Source: Sphaerisporangium dianthi
Lineage (GTDB): Bacteria > Actinomycetota > Actinomycetes > Streptosporangiales > Streptosporangiaceae
NCBI RefSeq assembly: GCF_042654065.1
Contig: NZ_JBHSFP010000040.1
Location: forward strand, 1-64,000
Direction of reading: 5' to 3'
Length of the DNA: 64,000 bases
Shown one piece after another: positions 36,543-45,204 of this stretch (the stretch's first letter is position 1; each line of letters begins with the position of its first letter). The notes under the pieces are model-generated. The model was not told the origin of the DNA, made no database searches, and saw only the letters and a program-made list of their open reading frames with translations. The position numbers were made by a program, and so were the translations under genes.

Positions 36543-38884
36543 CACTGGCAGGCCTCGCAGATCTCGGGGTTCTCAAGGGAGCAGGCGACGGCGTCCTGGT
36601 CGGGGAGCGCCGCGGGCAGGTGAACGGCCCCGGACGCGGGTAGGGATCCCGGAGCGGGGGCCGGGCCGCCGGTCTGCGAGCCCGAGGCTGGCTCCTGGGC
36701 GGCCACGGTGGCCTGCGCGATCCGGGTGGCCGGGCGCGAGCGCAGATAGTAGGTCGTCTTCAGCCCGGCCCGCCAGGCATAGGCGTACATCGAGGAGAGC
36801 TTGCCGATGGTGGGGGACGCCATGAACAGGTTCAGCGACTGCGACTGGTCGATGTACGGCTGGCGCGCGGCGGCCAGGTCGATCAGCGCCTTCTGCGGCA
36901 GCTCCCAGGCCGTGCGGTACAGCCCTCTGAGTTCCCCGGGGATCTCCTCGATCTCCTGCACCGACCCGTCGGCGCGCTTGATCGCGTCCCTGACCTTCGC
37001 GGTCCACAGCCCGCGCTCCTGCAGATCACGCACCAGATAGCGGTTCACCTGCAGAAACTCACCCGAAAGGGTCTCGCGTTTGAACACGTTGGACACCTGC
37101 GGCTCGACGCACTCGTAGCAGCCGGCGATCGAGGCGATGGTCGCGGTGGGGGCGACGGCCAGCAGCAGCGAGTTGCGCAGGCCGGTCTCGGCGATGGTCG
37201 CGCGCAGCTCAGCCCACTCGCGCGGGTACGCCGGAGCGGCCTTGGGGAAGTGGTCCAGGTGCAGCACTCCCCCGGCGGCCCGCGTGTCGGCGTAGGACGG
37301 GTGCGCGCCGTGCTCGGCGGCGAGGGCGGCCGAGGCGCCGTACGCGGCCAGCGCCATCTCCTCGGCGGCGCGTGTGGACAGCGCCAGCGCCTCGGGCGAG
37401 TCGAACGGCAGCCGCGCCGCGAAGAACACGTCCGCCAGTCCCATCACGCCGAGGCCGATCGGCCGCCAGCGCTTGTTGGCGGCCTCCGCCTCGGGCGTCG
37501 GGTAGAAGCCGCGGTCGATGGACCTGTCCAGGAAGCGGACGGCCGTCGCCACCGTGGCCCGCAGCCGCGCCCAGTCGAGCTCGCCGTCCACCAGGTGCGC
37601 CGCCAGGTTGACCGAGCCGAGGTTGCACACGGCGGTCTCGGCGTCGCTGGTCACCTCCAGGATCTCGGTGCACAGGTTGGACAGGTGGATGACGTTCTCC
37701 GGCCGCGCCGTCTGGTTGGAGGCGCGGTTGGATGCGTCCTTGAACGTCATCCAGCCGTTGCCCGTCTGGGCGAGCGTGCGCATCATGCGGCCGTACAGCG
37801 TCCTGGCGGGCAGCCGCCTGACGTACCGGCCGGCGGCCTCGGCCGCCCGGTAGGCGCGGTCGAACTCCTCGCCCCACAGGTCGGTCAGCTCGGGGACCTC
37901 CTTGGGGTCGAACAGCGACCACGTCTCGTCGGCCTCGACGCGGCGCATGAACTCGTCAGGGACCCAGTTGGCCAGGTTCAGGTTGTGGGTGCGGCGGGCG
38001 TCCTCGCCGGTGTTGTCGCGCAGCTCCAGGAACTCCTCCACGTCGGCGTGCCACGTCTCCAGGTACACGCAGGCCGCGCCCTTGCGCCGGCCGCCCTGGT
38101 TGACCGCCGCGACGCTCGCGTCCAGCGTCCGCAGCCACGGCACGATGCCGTTGGAGTGGCCGTTGGTGCCCCGGATCAGCGAGCCGCGCGAGCGGACGCG
38201 GGTCCAGGAGACGCCGATGCCGCCCGCGTACTTCGACAGCCTCGCCACCTGGCCGTACCGCTCGTAGATGGCCTCCAGCTCGTCGCGCGGCGAGTCGAGC
38301 AGGAAGCAGGACGACAGCTGCGGGCGGCGCGCCCCGGAGTTGAACAGCGTCGGCGAGCTCGGCAGGTACGACAGCGTCGACATCAGCCGGTACAGCTCGC
38401 CCGCCTCGGCGACGCTCTCGGCGAGCCCGCACGCCACGCGCAGGAAGAAGTGCTGCGGCGCCTCCAGCACCCCCCGGGTGACCGGGTGGCGCAGCAGGTA
38501 GCGGTCGTAGACGGTGCGCAGCCCGAAGTACTCGAACCGGGCGTCCCCCTCGGGGTCGACGAGCGCGTCGAGCTCGGCGGCGTTGGCGCGCACGAACTCC
38601 GCGAGGGCGTCCTGCACCAGCCCTGCCTCGTGCGTGGCGGCGACCGACTCGGAGAACGACCGCACCCCGTGCGCGGCGGCCTCCTCGGCGACCTCCTCGG
38701 CCAGCAGGCGGGCCGCGACGCGGGAGTTGGCCGGATCGGCGATGACGCGCGCGGCCGCCTCCTCGATGGCCAGCCGCCTGTCCGCCGTCCGCCGTACGCC
38801 CCCGCCCTCCCGCTCGTCCCGCTCGCCCGGTTCCTCCGGCGAATGGGGCGATCGGGGCGGCGGCATGTCGCGTGTCACGGTCAC
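36542..38884 (-). CDS. nrdA: ribonucleotide reductase class I, alpha subunit
   Basis: 780 residues from GTG 38884, with GAGGAG a few bases upstream; longer readings run back into the riboswitch region. Catalytic features: SSCFLLDSP, NLCTEILEV (radical Cys and Glu), AVCNLGSVNLA, PTATIASIAG, and a C-terminal redox pair C-x2-C (ICEACQ). Reduces ribonucleotides to deoxyribonucleotides using the NrdB radical. The N-terminal ~50 residues are variable and Pro/Arg/Glu rich. Expression should be off when B12 is plentiful, when a class II enzyme encoded elsewhere takes over. Confidence 0.95.
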   Translation of the reverse strand: MTVTRDMPPPRSPHSPEEPGERDEREGGGVRRTADRRLAIEEAAARVIADPANSRVAARLLAEEVAEEAAAHGVRSFSESVAATHEAGLVQDALAEFVRANAAELDALVDPEGDARFEYFGLRTVYDRYLLRHPVTRGVLEAPQHFFLRVACGLAESVAEAGELYRLMSTLSYLPSSPTLFNSGARRPQLSSCFLLDSPRDELEAIYERYGQVARLSKYAGGIGVSWTRVRSRGSLIRGTNGHSNGIVPWLRTLDASVAAVNQGGRRKGAACVYLETWHADVEEFLELRDNTGEDARRTHNLNLANWVPDEFMRRVEADETWSLFDPKEVPELTDLWGEEFDRAYRAAEAAGRYVRRLPARTLYGRMMRTLAQTGNGWMTFKDASNRASNQTARPENVIHLSNLCTEILEVTSDAETAVCNLGSVNLAAHLVDGELDWARLRATVATAVRFLDRSIDRGFYPTPEAEAANKRWRPIGLGVMGLADVFFAARLPFDSPEALALSTRAAEEMALAAYGASAALAAEHGAHPSYADTRAAGGVLHLDHFPKAAPAYPREWAELRATIAETGLRNSLLLAVAPTATIASIAGCYECVEPQVSNVFKRETLSGEFLQVNRYLVRDLQERGLWTAKVRDAIKRADGSVQEIEEIPGELRGLYRTAWELPQKALIDLAAARQPYIDQSQSLNLFMASPTIGKLSSMYAYAWRAGLKTTYYLRSRPATRIAQATVAAQEPASGSQTGGPAPAPGSLPASGAVHLPAALPDQDAVACSLENPEICEACQ

Positions 38885-39016
38885 GTGGTCTCTCCTCGTG
38901 CGCTCGAATCCCCCGTACGAGGGCACGCGTCGGAGCACGACCGGAGAGCAGCGATGTGCGGGCACGCCGGATGACCCCGTCACGCGGCCCACCCTCGAGG
39001 CCCTGGACGACTACAG

Positions 39017-39194
39017 CGTCACCGGCAGGTTTTCGGGCTCGCGGGCGCCTCACTCGTGCCTACCGGCCGTCGCTTCCCAGGCTGTGCGGCCCAGTGCTCA
39101 CATGACGGCTTTCGTTCCCGCTCACCGCTGCGGGGCAGCCCCGGAATCGCACCGGGTTCCCTCTTGCCTCGCCCCGAAGGGCGAACCAGCGACG
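39017..39194 (-). ncRNA. cobalamin (AdoCbl) riboswitch upstream of nrdAB
   Basis: Read leftward, the leader shows the core of the B12 aptamer: AGGGAACCCGGTGCGATTCC, GGGGCTGCCCCGCAGCGGT, GAACGAAAGCC, the B12-box-like GAGCACTGG (39091-39100) and the closing GAAAACCTGCCGG. Outer stem P1 can form between CGTCGC (39194-39189) and GTGACG (39022-39017). The nrdA start is 133 bases beyond, leaving room for an expression platform whose structure I cannot resolve by eye. In Streptomyces, a B12 riboswitch represses class Ia nrdAB; this is the same arrangement. Confidence 0.92.
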
Positions 39195-39200
39195 AGCAGG

Positions 39201-39228
39201 ATCCTACATCTAGTGGCCCTGAGCGCAA
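39201..39228 (-). promoter_or_regulatory. promoter of the riboswitch-nrdAB transcript
   Basis: Leftward -35 TTGCGC (39228-39223) and -10 TAGGAT (39206-39201) with a 16-base spacer. Transcription would begin about 39194, exactly where aptamer stem P1 begins, which makes both calls more likely. Confidence 0.5.
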
Positions 39229-39264
39229 CCACCCCCACAAGTTGTGTAGCCCGACCCGTCCTGC

Positions 39265-40227
39265 TCACACGCGCAGGCCCAGTTCCCCTAGTGCGCGGCC
39301 CAGGCGAGCGGTCTCGACGCGGAGCCACTGCCGGAAGTCCTCCCCTTCCAGATACAGCGGCGTCCAGCCGTTGCGCGCGCACAGCTCCCTCCACCGCGGC
39401 GAGCCGGCGACGTCGTGGCACATGCCGATCAGCGCGGCCCGGTCGTCGTCGGGCAGGTCGCCGGGCCCGAGCAGCCCGCGCCAGTTCGCGCAGTACAGGT
39501 GCGTGTCGCACTCCAGCATCGTCGGCGCGTCCACCCCGGCGATGCGGTCGGGCGACGAGACGGCGAGCGCGCGCAGCCCGCCTGTGCGCAGGGCTTCACG
39601 CACGCCGTTGTGACCGGCGAGGACCACCGCCACCTCCCCGCCGGCGAGCGCGGCCGCGGCCTCCTGGGTGGTGGGGTAGGCGACGTACCGCAGCAGGCGC
39701 GGGTCCACGCCGAGGCTCTGCGCCAGCATGCCGAACAGCACGTGGTCCACCCCGCCCTCGGCCCGGCCGCCCAGCGTCAGCTTGGCCGGGTCGCGGCGCA
39801 TCGTGTCCGCGAACGCGCCGAAGGACCTGAGCGGAGAGCCGGCCCGCACCACCAGCGCCTCCCACTCCCCGCAGAGCCGGGCCAGCGGCGTGGTGCCCGC
39901 GAAGGCGCCCGCCTGCCGCGCCGCCCGGACGGTGCCGACCAGTTCGGGCTCGGCCATCAGCACATGGCGCACGCGCCGCACGCGCCCGAACTCCGTCAGC
40001 GCGACGTAGGAGGGCCGGTTCACCAGGCGCAACTCACCGACGAGGGCCGCCCGTTCGGCGATGCCCTTGAGGGCCTGGGCCACGCGGCCGGCCTCACCGC
40101 CGGACGGGCCGGGCACCACGACCGGCAGCGTCACCGAGGCGAGCTTGCGCGAACCTGGGGGGTCGGAGCATCCCGCCGCCAGCGCCACGAGCCCGGCACC
40201 GAGCGCGAGCACCTGCCGACGACGCAT
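39265..40227 (-). CDS. TctC/Bug-type tripartite tricarboxylate binding lipoprotein
   Basis: 320 residues with lipobox LAAGC (Cys about residue 19). The fold resembles the tripartite tricarboxylate receptor family (TLPVVVPGPSGGEAGRVAQA, KLTLGGRAEGGVDHVLFGML, VAYPTTQEAAAALAGGEVAV), which binds carboxylates such as citrate. No TctA or TctB membrane partners are nearby, so it is an orphan receptor. ATG 40227 has AAAGGG eight bases upstream. The 49 bases before the ATG are repeated about 1.2 kb away (41443-41492). Confidence 0.8.
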   Translation of the reverse strand: MRRRQVLALGAGLVALAAGCSDPPGSRKLASVTLPVVVPGPSGGEAGRVAQALKGIAERAALVGELRLVNRPSYVALTEFGRVRRVRHVLMAEPELVGTVRAARQAGAFAGTTPLARLCGEWEALVVRAGSPLRSFGAFADTMRRDPAKLTLGGRAEGGVDHVLFGMLAQSLGVDPRLLRYVAYPTTQEAAAALAGGEVAVVLAGHNGVREALRTGGLRALAVSSPDRIAGVDAPTMLECDTHLYCANWRGLLGPGDLPDDDRAALIGMCHDVAGSPRWRELCARNGWTPLYLEGEDFRQWLRVETARLGRALGELGLRV

Positions 40228-40273
40228 ACTTCACGCCCTTTCCCCCGATATACAACTAAATGCCCGCTTCACC
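40225..40273 (-). repeat. leader/promoter repeat, copy A (before the TctC-like gene)
   Basis: About 49 bases ending in the start codon of the TctC-like gene. It shares roughly 40 of 50 positions by eye with 41443-41492, including CCCGATATAC, AAATGC and TTCACC on the plus strand, so GTATATCGGG on the coding strand, which may be a -10 region. Probably a duplicated promoter plus leader. Confidence 0.6.
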
Positions 40274-40384
40274 TTCTCCCCACACCGGCCCTCCCGCCCC
40301 GCACGCCCCGCCGACCGGCGCGGCGACGCCCATCGCGATCTCCCCGAGGTCAGGGACACGATCCCGGATCACCGGACCACCGCC

Positions 40385-41137
40385 TCAGCCGGCGGCCCGC
40401 ACCACGCCGCCCTCGGAGTCACGCACCGTGCCGCCCCCGGAGTCACGCAGCACCCGCAGCGCCAGCGCGGTCAGCCAGGCCATCCCCACCACCAGCGTCA
40501 GACGCTGCAGAAGCCCGCCCATCGCCACCAGGCCTGGAGCCTGCGCGAACGCCTGCGACGCCAGCGCGAACCCCACCAGGAACACCACCGCCGACACCGC
40601 GCTGTAAACGGCGAACCACCGATGCCCCGACCTGGCGAACCGGTAACAGGCCACCAGAGCCGCCACCGGCAACCCCAGGAACACCAGAGTCCCGAACAGA
40701 CCGTGCACCATCCCATGAACCGTGCCGGCCGCCCCCTCCGGCACCGGCGGGCTCCCCGGCGGATACCCGCTCCACGGATCGGTGACGAACAGAGCCGAAC
40801 CCACCAGACCCACCCCGACCAGCGCGACCAGCAGCGGCACCCATATGCCGCCCGCGTAAAGCCGCATGGCCGGCCGCAGCGCGAACGCGAACACCAGCAA
40901 CGACAACCCCACCATGAGGAAGTTCGCCACCTGGATCCACCCCAGCTCGCCGATCGCCAGCGAGCTCACCGGATGCCGCAGCGCGCTGTAGCCCGCGGGA
41001 CGGATCCCCGGCACCGACCCCTCCAGCAGGAACACCGCCACGAACAGTGGCGGCCCGGCCACTCCGAACGCCACAAGCCCCCGCCGCACCGCCCCACCGG
41101 CACGCCGCGCACCCGCACCGGACTCGTCAAGAGCCAT
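40385..41137 (-). CDS. DUF998 family membrane protein
   Basis: 250 residues with about six transmembrane helices. The DUF998 pattern is visible: PAGYSALRHPVSSLAIGELG, then WIQVANFLMVGLSLLVFAFA, and VHGMVHGLFGTLVFLGLP. DUF998 proteins are multi-pass proteins of unknown biochemical role. ATG at 41137 has GGAG seven bases upstream; a longer reading to 41290 lacks support. The tail is Gly/Ser/Arg-rich with small repeats (RDSGGGTVRDSEGGVVR). Confidence 0.82.
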   Translation of the reverse strand: MALDESGAGARRAGGAVRRGLVAFGVAGPPLFVAVFLLEGSVPGIRPAGYSALRHPVSSLAIGELGWIQVANFLMVGLSLLVFAFALRPAMRLYAGGIWVPLLVALVGVGLVGSALFVTDPWSGYPPGSPPVPEGAAGTVHGMVHGLFGTLVFLGLPVAALVACYRFARSGHRWFAVYSAVSAVVFLVGFALASQAFAQAPGLVAMGGLLQRLTLVVGMAWLTALALRVLRDSGGGTVRDSEGGVVRAAG

Positions 41138-41745
41138 CCCATCCGCTCCAATCGTCCGCCTTACCCGGAATTGCAACGTACGGCCAATACGGTCGACGCG
41201 CCAGCCTCGATATTGCGCGATCTTCGCGGTTTCCCATTTCGTTACCGCGGCAGGCTCCTGAAATCGGGACGCGGGATAAGGGTCGTCCATGTCATGGCGT
41301 CACGCTGGGGATTCACCCGCGTTTCCACCATGAGCGCCACCACATGGTTTCGAACTCGCCGCCACCTGCGCCCCATCGAACCGAGCCCGGTTCAGCGAAG
41401 AATCATGTGCCGTGTCACTCGCCTTCCGACGAGGCGCGAGGTCATCCTTTACGCCGTTTTCTCCCGATATACCACGAAATGCTCAATTCACCGTCCTGCA
41501 TACGAGACGCCAAGGTCGCGCCCGCTCGTCACGATCCCCCGTGCGGGGGATGAGGTTCCCGTCCCAGGGGGAGTCGGTGGCCCGGCGGTCCGGTGGAACG
41601 TGGAAACGCGCGATCCGCGCACCCCACGTCCCACCCGAAGGAGCCACCTTGTCCCCCGCATCGGCCATCCCGTCCAGCGCCATACGGCTACCACCTGCGG
41701 CGACGGACGACGTGCCGCGCCTGCGGACGTAAGGGCCGAGCGGAC
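41138..41745. other. 608-base intergenic region without a convincing gene
   Basis: Between the divergent DUF998 and polyprenyl synthase genes. It is less GC-rich than the coding DNA in 41160-41480. The only structure I see is leader repeat copy B (41443-41492), which ends in an ATG that opens a 17-codon frame (41445-41392, leftward), and a GAACCG/CGGTTC inverted repeat at about 41377-41392. No protein family or RNA family is recognisable in the rest. Confidence 0.5.
41443..41492 (-). repeat. leader/promoter repeat, copy B
   Basis: Second copy of the block found ahead of the TctC-like gene. As in copy A, the conserved block ends exactly at a CAT (leftward ATG), here 41445-41443, followed by only 17 codons. 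It could drive the DUF998 gene 306 bases further on, or be the remnant 5' end of a lost gene. Confidence 0.55.
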
Positions 41746-42906
41746 ATGCCGGTCATCTCCGACGACGCGCTCGCCGCGTGGACCCGCCGATCACTCGCCG
41801 GCGTCGACGAGTTGCTGCGCTCCACGCTGCACAATCCACGCGACCCGTTCCTCACCACTGTGGCCACGCACCTGCTTGACGCCGGCGGCAAGCGCCTGCG
41901 CCCGACGATCGCGCTGCTGGCCGGACGGTTCGGCGACCCCGGCCATCCCCATGTGCCGCGCGCGGCGGCGGCCGTGGAGCTCATGCACGTGGCGTCGCTC
42001 TACCACGACGACGTCATGGACGAGGCTCCCATCCGCCGCGGCGTGCCCAGCGTCAACGCGCGGTGGGGCAACCGCGTGGCCATCCTGGCCGGCGACTACC
42101 TGGTGGCCAAGGCGGGCGAACTCGCCGCGCCGCTCGGCGCCGCGGCCCTGGAGACACAGGCCCGCATGCTGACCCGGCTGGTCACCGGCCAGCTCCACGA
42201 GACGGCCGGGGCCGGCCGCCGCGACGATCCCGAGCGGTACTACATGGGCGTGATCGCCGACAAGACGGCCGCCCTGTTCGCGCTCGCCGCCGGGCTCGGA
42301 GCGCGCGCGTCCGGAGCGCCCGACGAGGCGGTCGACGCGCTCGAAGCCTACGGGGAGGCGCTGGGCATCGCGTTCCAGCTGTCCGACGACCTGCTGGATC
42401 TGTCCGAGCCGACGGCGCGGGCGGGCAAACCGTCCAACGCCGACCTCCGACAGGGCGTGGCGACCCTGCCCCTCCTGCGCGCCCTCGCCCCCCGTCGCGC
42501 CCGCGGGCCCGGCCGCACCTCCACGACACGGCAACCCGGCGGCCGAACCTCCAGGACGGAGGAGAACGGCCGCCGAGCCTCCGGGACGGAGGCCGGCGAC
42601 GGCCCCCGCGAGGTGCAGGGCGGCGGGCCGGAGCGTTCCGCGTCGTGGCGGCGGCGCGACGCGCGCGACTCGGCGCGGCTGCGCAGGATGCTCGCCTCCG
42701 GGCGGCGCACCGGCGCCGGGAGCGTCGCCGAGGTCGCCGAACTACTGCGGCGCTCGCCCGGCTTCGCGGAGGCGCACGCGGAGGCCCGGCGCCACGCCGA
42801 CGACGCCCGCCGGGCACTGCTGTCGCTGCCACCGGACCCCGCCCGCGACGCCCTTCGCGACCTCTGCGACCACGTCGTCTCCCGCGCCACTCCCCCATCC
42901 CCCTGA
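41746..42906 (+). CDS. polyprenyl synthetase (trans-isoprenyl diphosphate synthase)
   Basis: 386 residues. Both Asp-rich motifs are present: HDDVMDEAPIRRG (first, DDxxD) and FQLSDDLLDL (second), plus GGKRLRPTIALLAG. It condenses isopentenyl diphosphate onto allylic diphosphates, as in menaquinone side chain or other polyprenyl synthesis. Residues about 248-307 are an Arg/Gly/Thr/Glu-rich insertion absent from typical family members, containing three exact-length 10-residue repeats encoded by 3 x 30 bp. ATG 41746 follows AAGGG by about 11 bases. Confidence 0.9.
   Translation: MPVISDDALAAWTRRSLAGVDELLRSTLHNPRDPFLTTVATHLLDAGGKRLRPTIALLAGRFGDPGHPHVPRAAAAVELMHVASLYHDDVMDEAPIRRGVPSVNARWGNRVAILAGDYLVAKAGELAAPLGAAALETQARMLTRLVTGQLHETAGAGRRDDPERYYMGVIADKTAALFALAAGLGARASGAPDEAVDALEAYGEALGIAFQLSDDLLDLSEPTARAGKPSNADLRQGVATLPLLRALAPRRARGPGRTSTTRQPGGRTSRTEENGRRASGTEAGDGPREVQGGGPERSASWRRRDARDSARLRRMLASGRRTGAGSVAEVAELLRRSPGFAEAHAEARRHADDARRALLSLPPDPARDALRDLCDHVVSRATPPSP
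42511..42600 (+). repeat. three 30-base tandem repeats inside the polyprenyl synthase gene
   Basis: Units 42511-42540, 42541-42570 and 42571-42600 are in frame and encode GRTSTTRQPG, GRTSRTEENG and RRASGTEAGD. Shared core is (G/C)GCCG(C/A)(A/G)CCTCC. The array expands a surface loop of the enzyme without shifting the frame. Confidence 0.75.
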
Positions 42907-42992
42907 CACCACTCCCCCTGGCACGTCCTGGGACCCCCGTCCCGGCCTCGTGACACCGAACCCGCCGTGGCCCTCTGAAGCCCTCTGAGGCC

Positions 42993-43045
42993 TCCCTCCC
43001 CGGCGCGGCCGGCGCCATCCCAGCTCTTCACCTGCCGGGGAGGGA
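42993..43045. terminator. hairpin between convergent genes
   Basis: TCCCTCCCCGGC (42993-43004) pairs exactly with GCCGGGGAGGGA (43034-43045). It lies between the polyprenyl synthase stop (+) and the response regulator stop (-) and may terminate both. Confidence 0.55.
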
Positions 43046-43087
43046 CACCCGGCGTCGCCGTTCACCGGTCCGGCACGCCCGGAGCCG

Positions 43088-43756
43088 TCACATCGCCGAT
43101 GGGGCGACGAAGCCGGACTCGTAGGCGGCGATGACCGCCTGGGTGCGGTCGCGGGCTCCGAGTTTGGCCAGCACGTTGCCGACGTGGGTCTTGACCGTCT
43201 CGCCCCCGACGACCAGCCGGGCGGCGATCTCGGCGTTGGACAGGCCCGTGGCCATCAGGCGCAGGACCTCCTCCTCACGCTCGGTGAGCCGGGCCCGCCG
43301 GAGCCGCTCGGCGGCCGGGCCCGCCGAGGCGCCGCCACCGCGCGCGCCGGCCAGGCGGCGGATCGCCGCCGGGAACACCAGCGACTCCCCGCGCACGACC
43401 AGCCGGATCGCCTCCACCACCTCCGCCGGGCGGGTGCGCTTGAGTACGAACCCGCTGGCGCCGGCCCGCAGGGCGTCGTACACGTGGTCATCGTTCTCGA
43501 AGGTGGTGATGACCAGGACGCGCGGCGGCGTGCCCGACGCCGCGAGCAGCCGCCGGGTGGCCTCGATGCCGTCGATGGCGGGCATGCGCACGTCCATCAG
43601 CAGCACATCCGGCCGGGTGCGGGCCACCATCGCCATCACCTCGGTCCCGTCGGCGGCCTCGCCCACCACCTCGAGGTCGGGCTGCGCTCCGATGATCACC
43701 CGCAGCCCGACCCGGATCAGCTCCTCGTCGTCGACGACGCCCACGCGGATCGTCAC
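43088..43756 (-). CDS. NarL/LuxR-family response regulator
   Basis: 222 residues. Receiver: DDEELIRVGLRVII, phospho-acceptor in LLMDVRMPAIDG, Lys in FVLKRTRPAEVVEAI. LuxR helix-turn-helix: LTEREEEVLRLMATGLSNAE and GETVKTHVGNVLAKLGARDR. GTG start overlaps the kinase stop in GTGA, so the two are co-translated. Target unknown; the GH/ABC operon upstream is a separate unit. Confidence 0.93.
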   Translation of the reverse strand: MTIRVGVVDDEELIRVGLRVIIGAQPDLEVVGEAADGTEVMAMVARTRPDVLLMDVRMPAIDGIEATRRLLAASGTPPRVLVITTFENDDHVYDALRAGASGFVLKRTRPAEVVEAIRLVVRGESLVFPAAIRRLAGARGGGASAGPAAERLRRARLTEREEEVLRLMATGLSNAEIAARLVVGGETVKTHVGNVLAKLGARDRTQAVIAAYESGFVAPSAM

Positions 43757-45099
43757 GCTCCCGAGCCCTCCTCTGACACCGCCCCGGCCTCCCCCGCACC
43801 CGAACGCCCCGGATTCCCACCCACCGGCCGACGCCCCGTCCCCTGCCCCTCCGCGCTCACCGGCCGGCGTCCCGCCTTCCGACCCGCCACCGCCGGGAGC
43901 CGGACCGAGACGCGCCAGTGGCCGGACTCCCGGCCCGCCGTCATCGTGCCGCCGAGGAGGGTGACGCGCTCGCGGATGCCCGCGAGCCCCCTGCCGCCGG
44001 TCTCCCGGGAGCGCCGCCCGGTGACGGGATTGGCCACCTCGATCGCCAGCGTGCGGCCGTCGGCAGCGACGTTCAGCGCGACGGGGACCGGGCCCGCGTG
44101 CCGGAGCACGTTGGTGAGACATTCCTGGACGATGCGGTACCCCTCCCGCGACACCGGTTCGGGCAGGTCCGCCAGCGAGCCTTCGAACCGGGTGCCGACC
44201 TGCACACCGATTCCCCGCGATTGGGCGAGCAACCCGTCCAGATCCGCCATCCTCGGCCACGACGACGGCTCCGGCTCGCGCAGCATGCCGAGGACGCGGT
44301 CGAGGTCCTCGGTGGCGGCGCGGCCGGTTTCCTCGATCGCGATCAGTGCCTGCCGCGCGAAGGCCGGATCGGTGTCCAGCAGGTGGAGCGCGGCACTGGC
44401 CTGCAGCATCGTCACGGTGAGCGCGTGCCCGATGGAGTCGTGCAGCTCGCGGGCCAGCCGGTTGCGCTCGGCGAGCTTCGCCGCCCGCTCCTCCAGCGCC
44501 GCGATGCGCTCGGCCGCCGAGGGTCCGAGGAGCACGGGCGCCATGACCGCCGCGAGCGCACCGAGCCCCGCCACGGCGTACACGACGCCCACCAGCATGG
44601 CGACGCCGACCAGCAGGAGCAGGCCTGTGCCCGGCTGGTCCAGCGGCGCGAGCCACGGCAGGTTCAGCGGGCCGCCGGCCATGCCCGCCCACCGGGCGAC
44701 GAAGATCACCCCGCTGACCAGGGGGACGAGGATCAACGCCCCGACGAGCCCGCCCACGGCGAGGTGGACGGCGAACCACAGGGCCGCCCGTGACCGGGTC
44801 TCCCAGGCGGCTCGCCCCTGTTCGGCCGTCTCGGGCGGGTCGGGTAGGTCGACTCCCAGCAGGGAACGCGCGGCGACGATCTCGAGCGCTCTGGTGCCGC
44901 GCAGGAACGGCGGCACCACGCCGACCACGACCGTCAGGGCCAGCACGAACGCCGGCACCCCGCGCGGCACGCCGGCCACGGCGAAGTTCTGTGCCATCAG
45001 CCCCGCCACCAGCAGATACGGCAACAGCAACACCCCGCCGAGCAGCAGATGCACCGCACGACGGTAAGTCGCCCCACTGACCAGCGGTCCCGCCGCCAT
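43753..45099 (-). CDS. sensor histidine kinase (HisKA_3 type)
   Basis: About 448 residues. The start is uncertain: ATG 45099 is used, while GTG 45111 and TTG 45138 are in frame, none with a clear ribosome site. Five or so membrane helices, then a coiled coil (AAERIAALEERAAKLAERNR), the phospho-acceptor helix RLARELHDSIGHALTVTMLQ and an ATPase domain (EGYRIVQECLTNVLRHAG, GRGLAGIRERV). The tail is Gly/Arg-rich and repeats RKAGRRPVS/GTGRRPVG. Partner is the overlapping response regulator. Confidence 0.88.
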   Translation of the reverse strand: MAAGPLVSGATYRRAVHLLLGGVLLLPYLLVAGLMAQNFAVAGVPRGVPAFVLALTVVVGVVPPFLRGTRALEIVAARSLLGVDLPDPPETAEQGRAAWETRSRAALWFAVHLAVGGLVGALILVPLVSGVIFVARWAGMAGGPLNLPWLAPLDQPGTGLLLLVGVAMLVGVVYAVAGLGALAAVMAPVLLGPSAAERIAALEERAAKLAERNRLARELHDSIGHALTVTMLQASAALHLLDTDPAFARQALIAIEETGRAATEDLDRVLGMLREPEPSSWPRMADLDGLLAQSRGIGVQVGTRFEGSLADLPEPVSREGYRIVQECLTNVLRHAGPVPVALNVAADGRTLAIEVANPVTGRRSRETGGRGLAGIRERVTLLGGTMTAGRESGHWRVSVRLPAVAGRKAGRRPVSAEGQGTGRRPVGGNPGRSGAGEAGAVSEEGSGA

Positions 45100-45204
45100 C
45101 CGCACCCGCACATCGCCATTCTGCCCGCTGAACGCCAACGCTCCGCGGGCGCAAGGGGGAGCGCCGCCGACCGGCTGCGAACAGCGGCTCGCGCCGGGCG
45201 GCGG

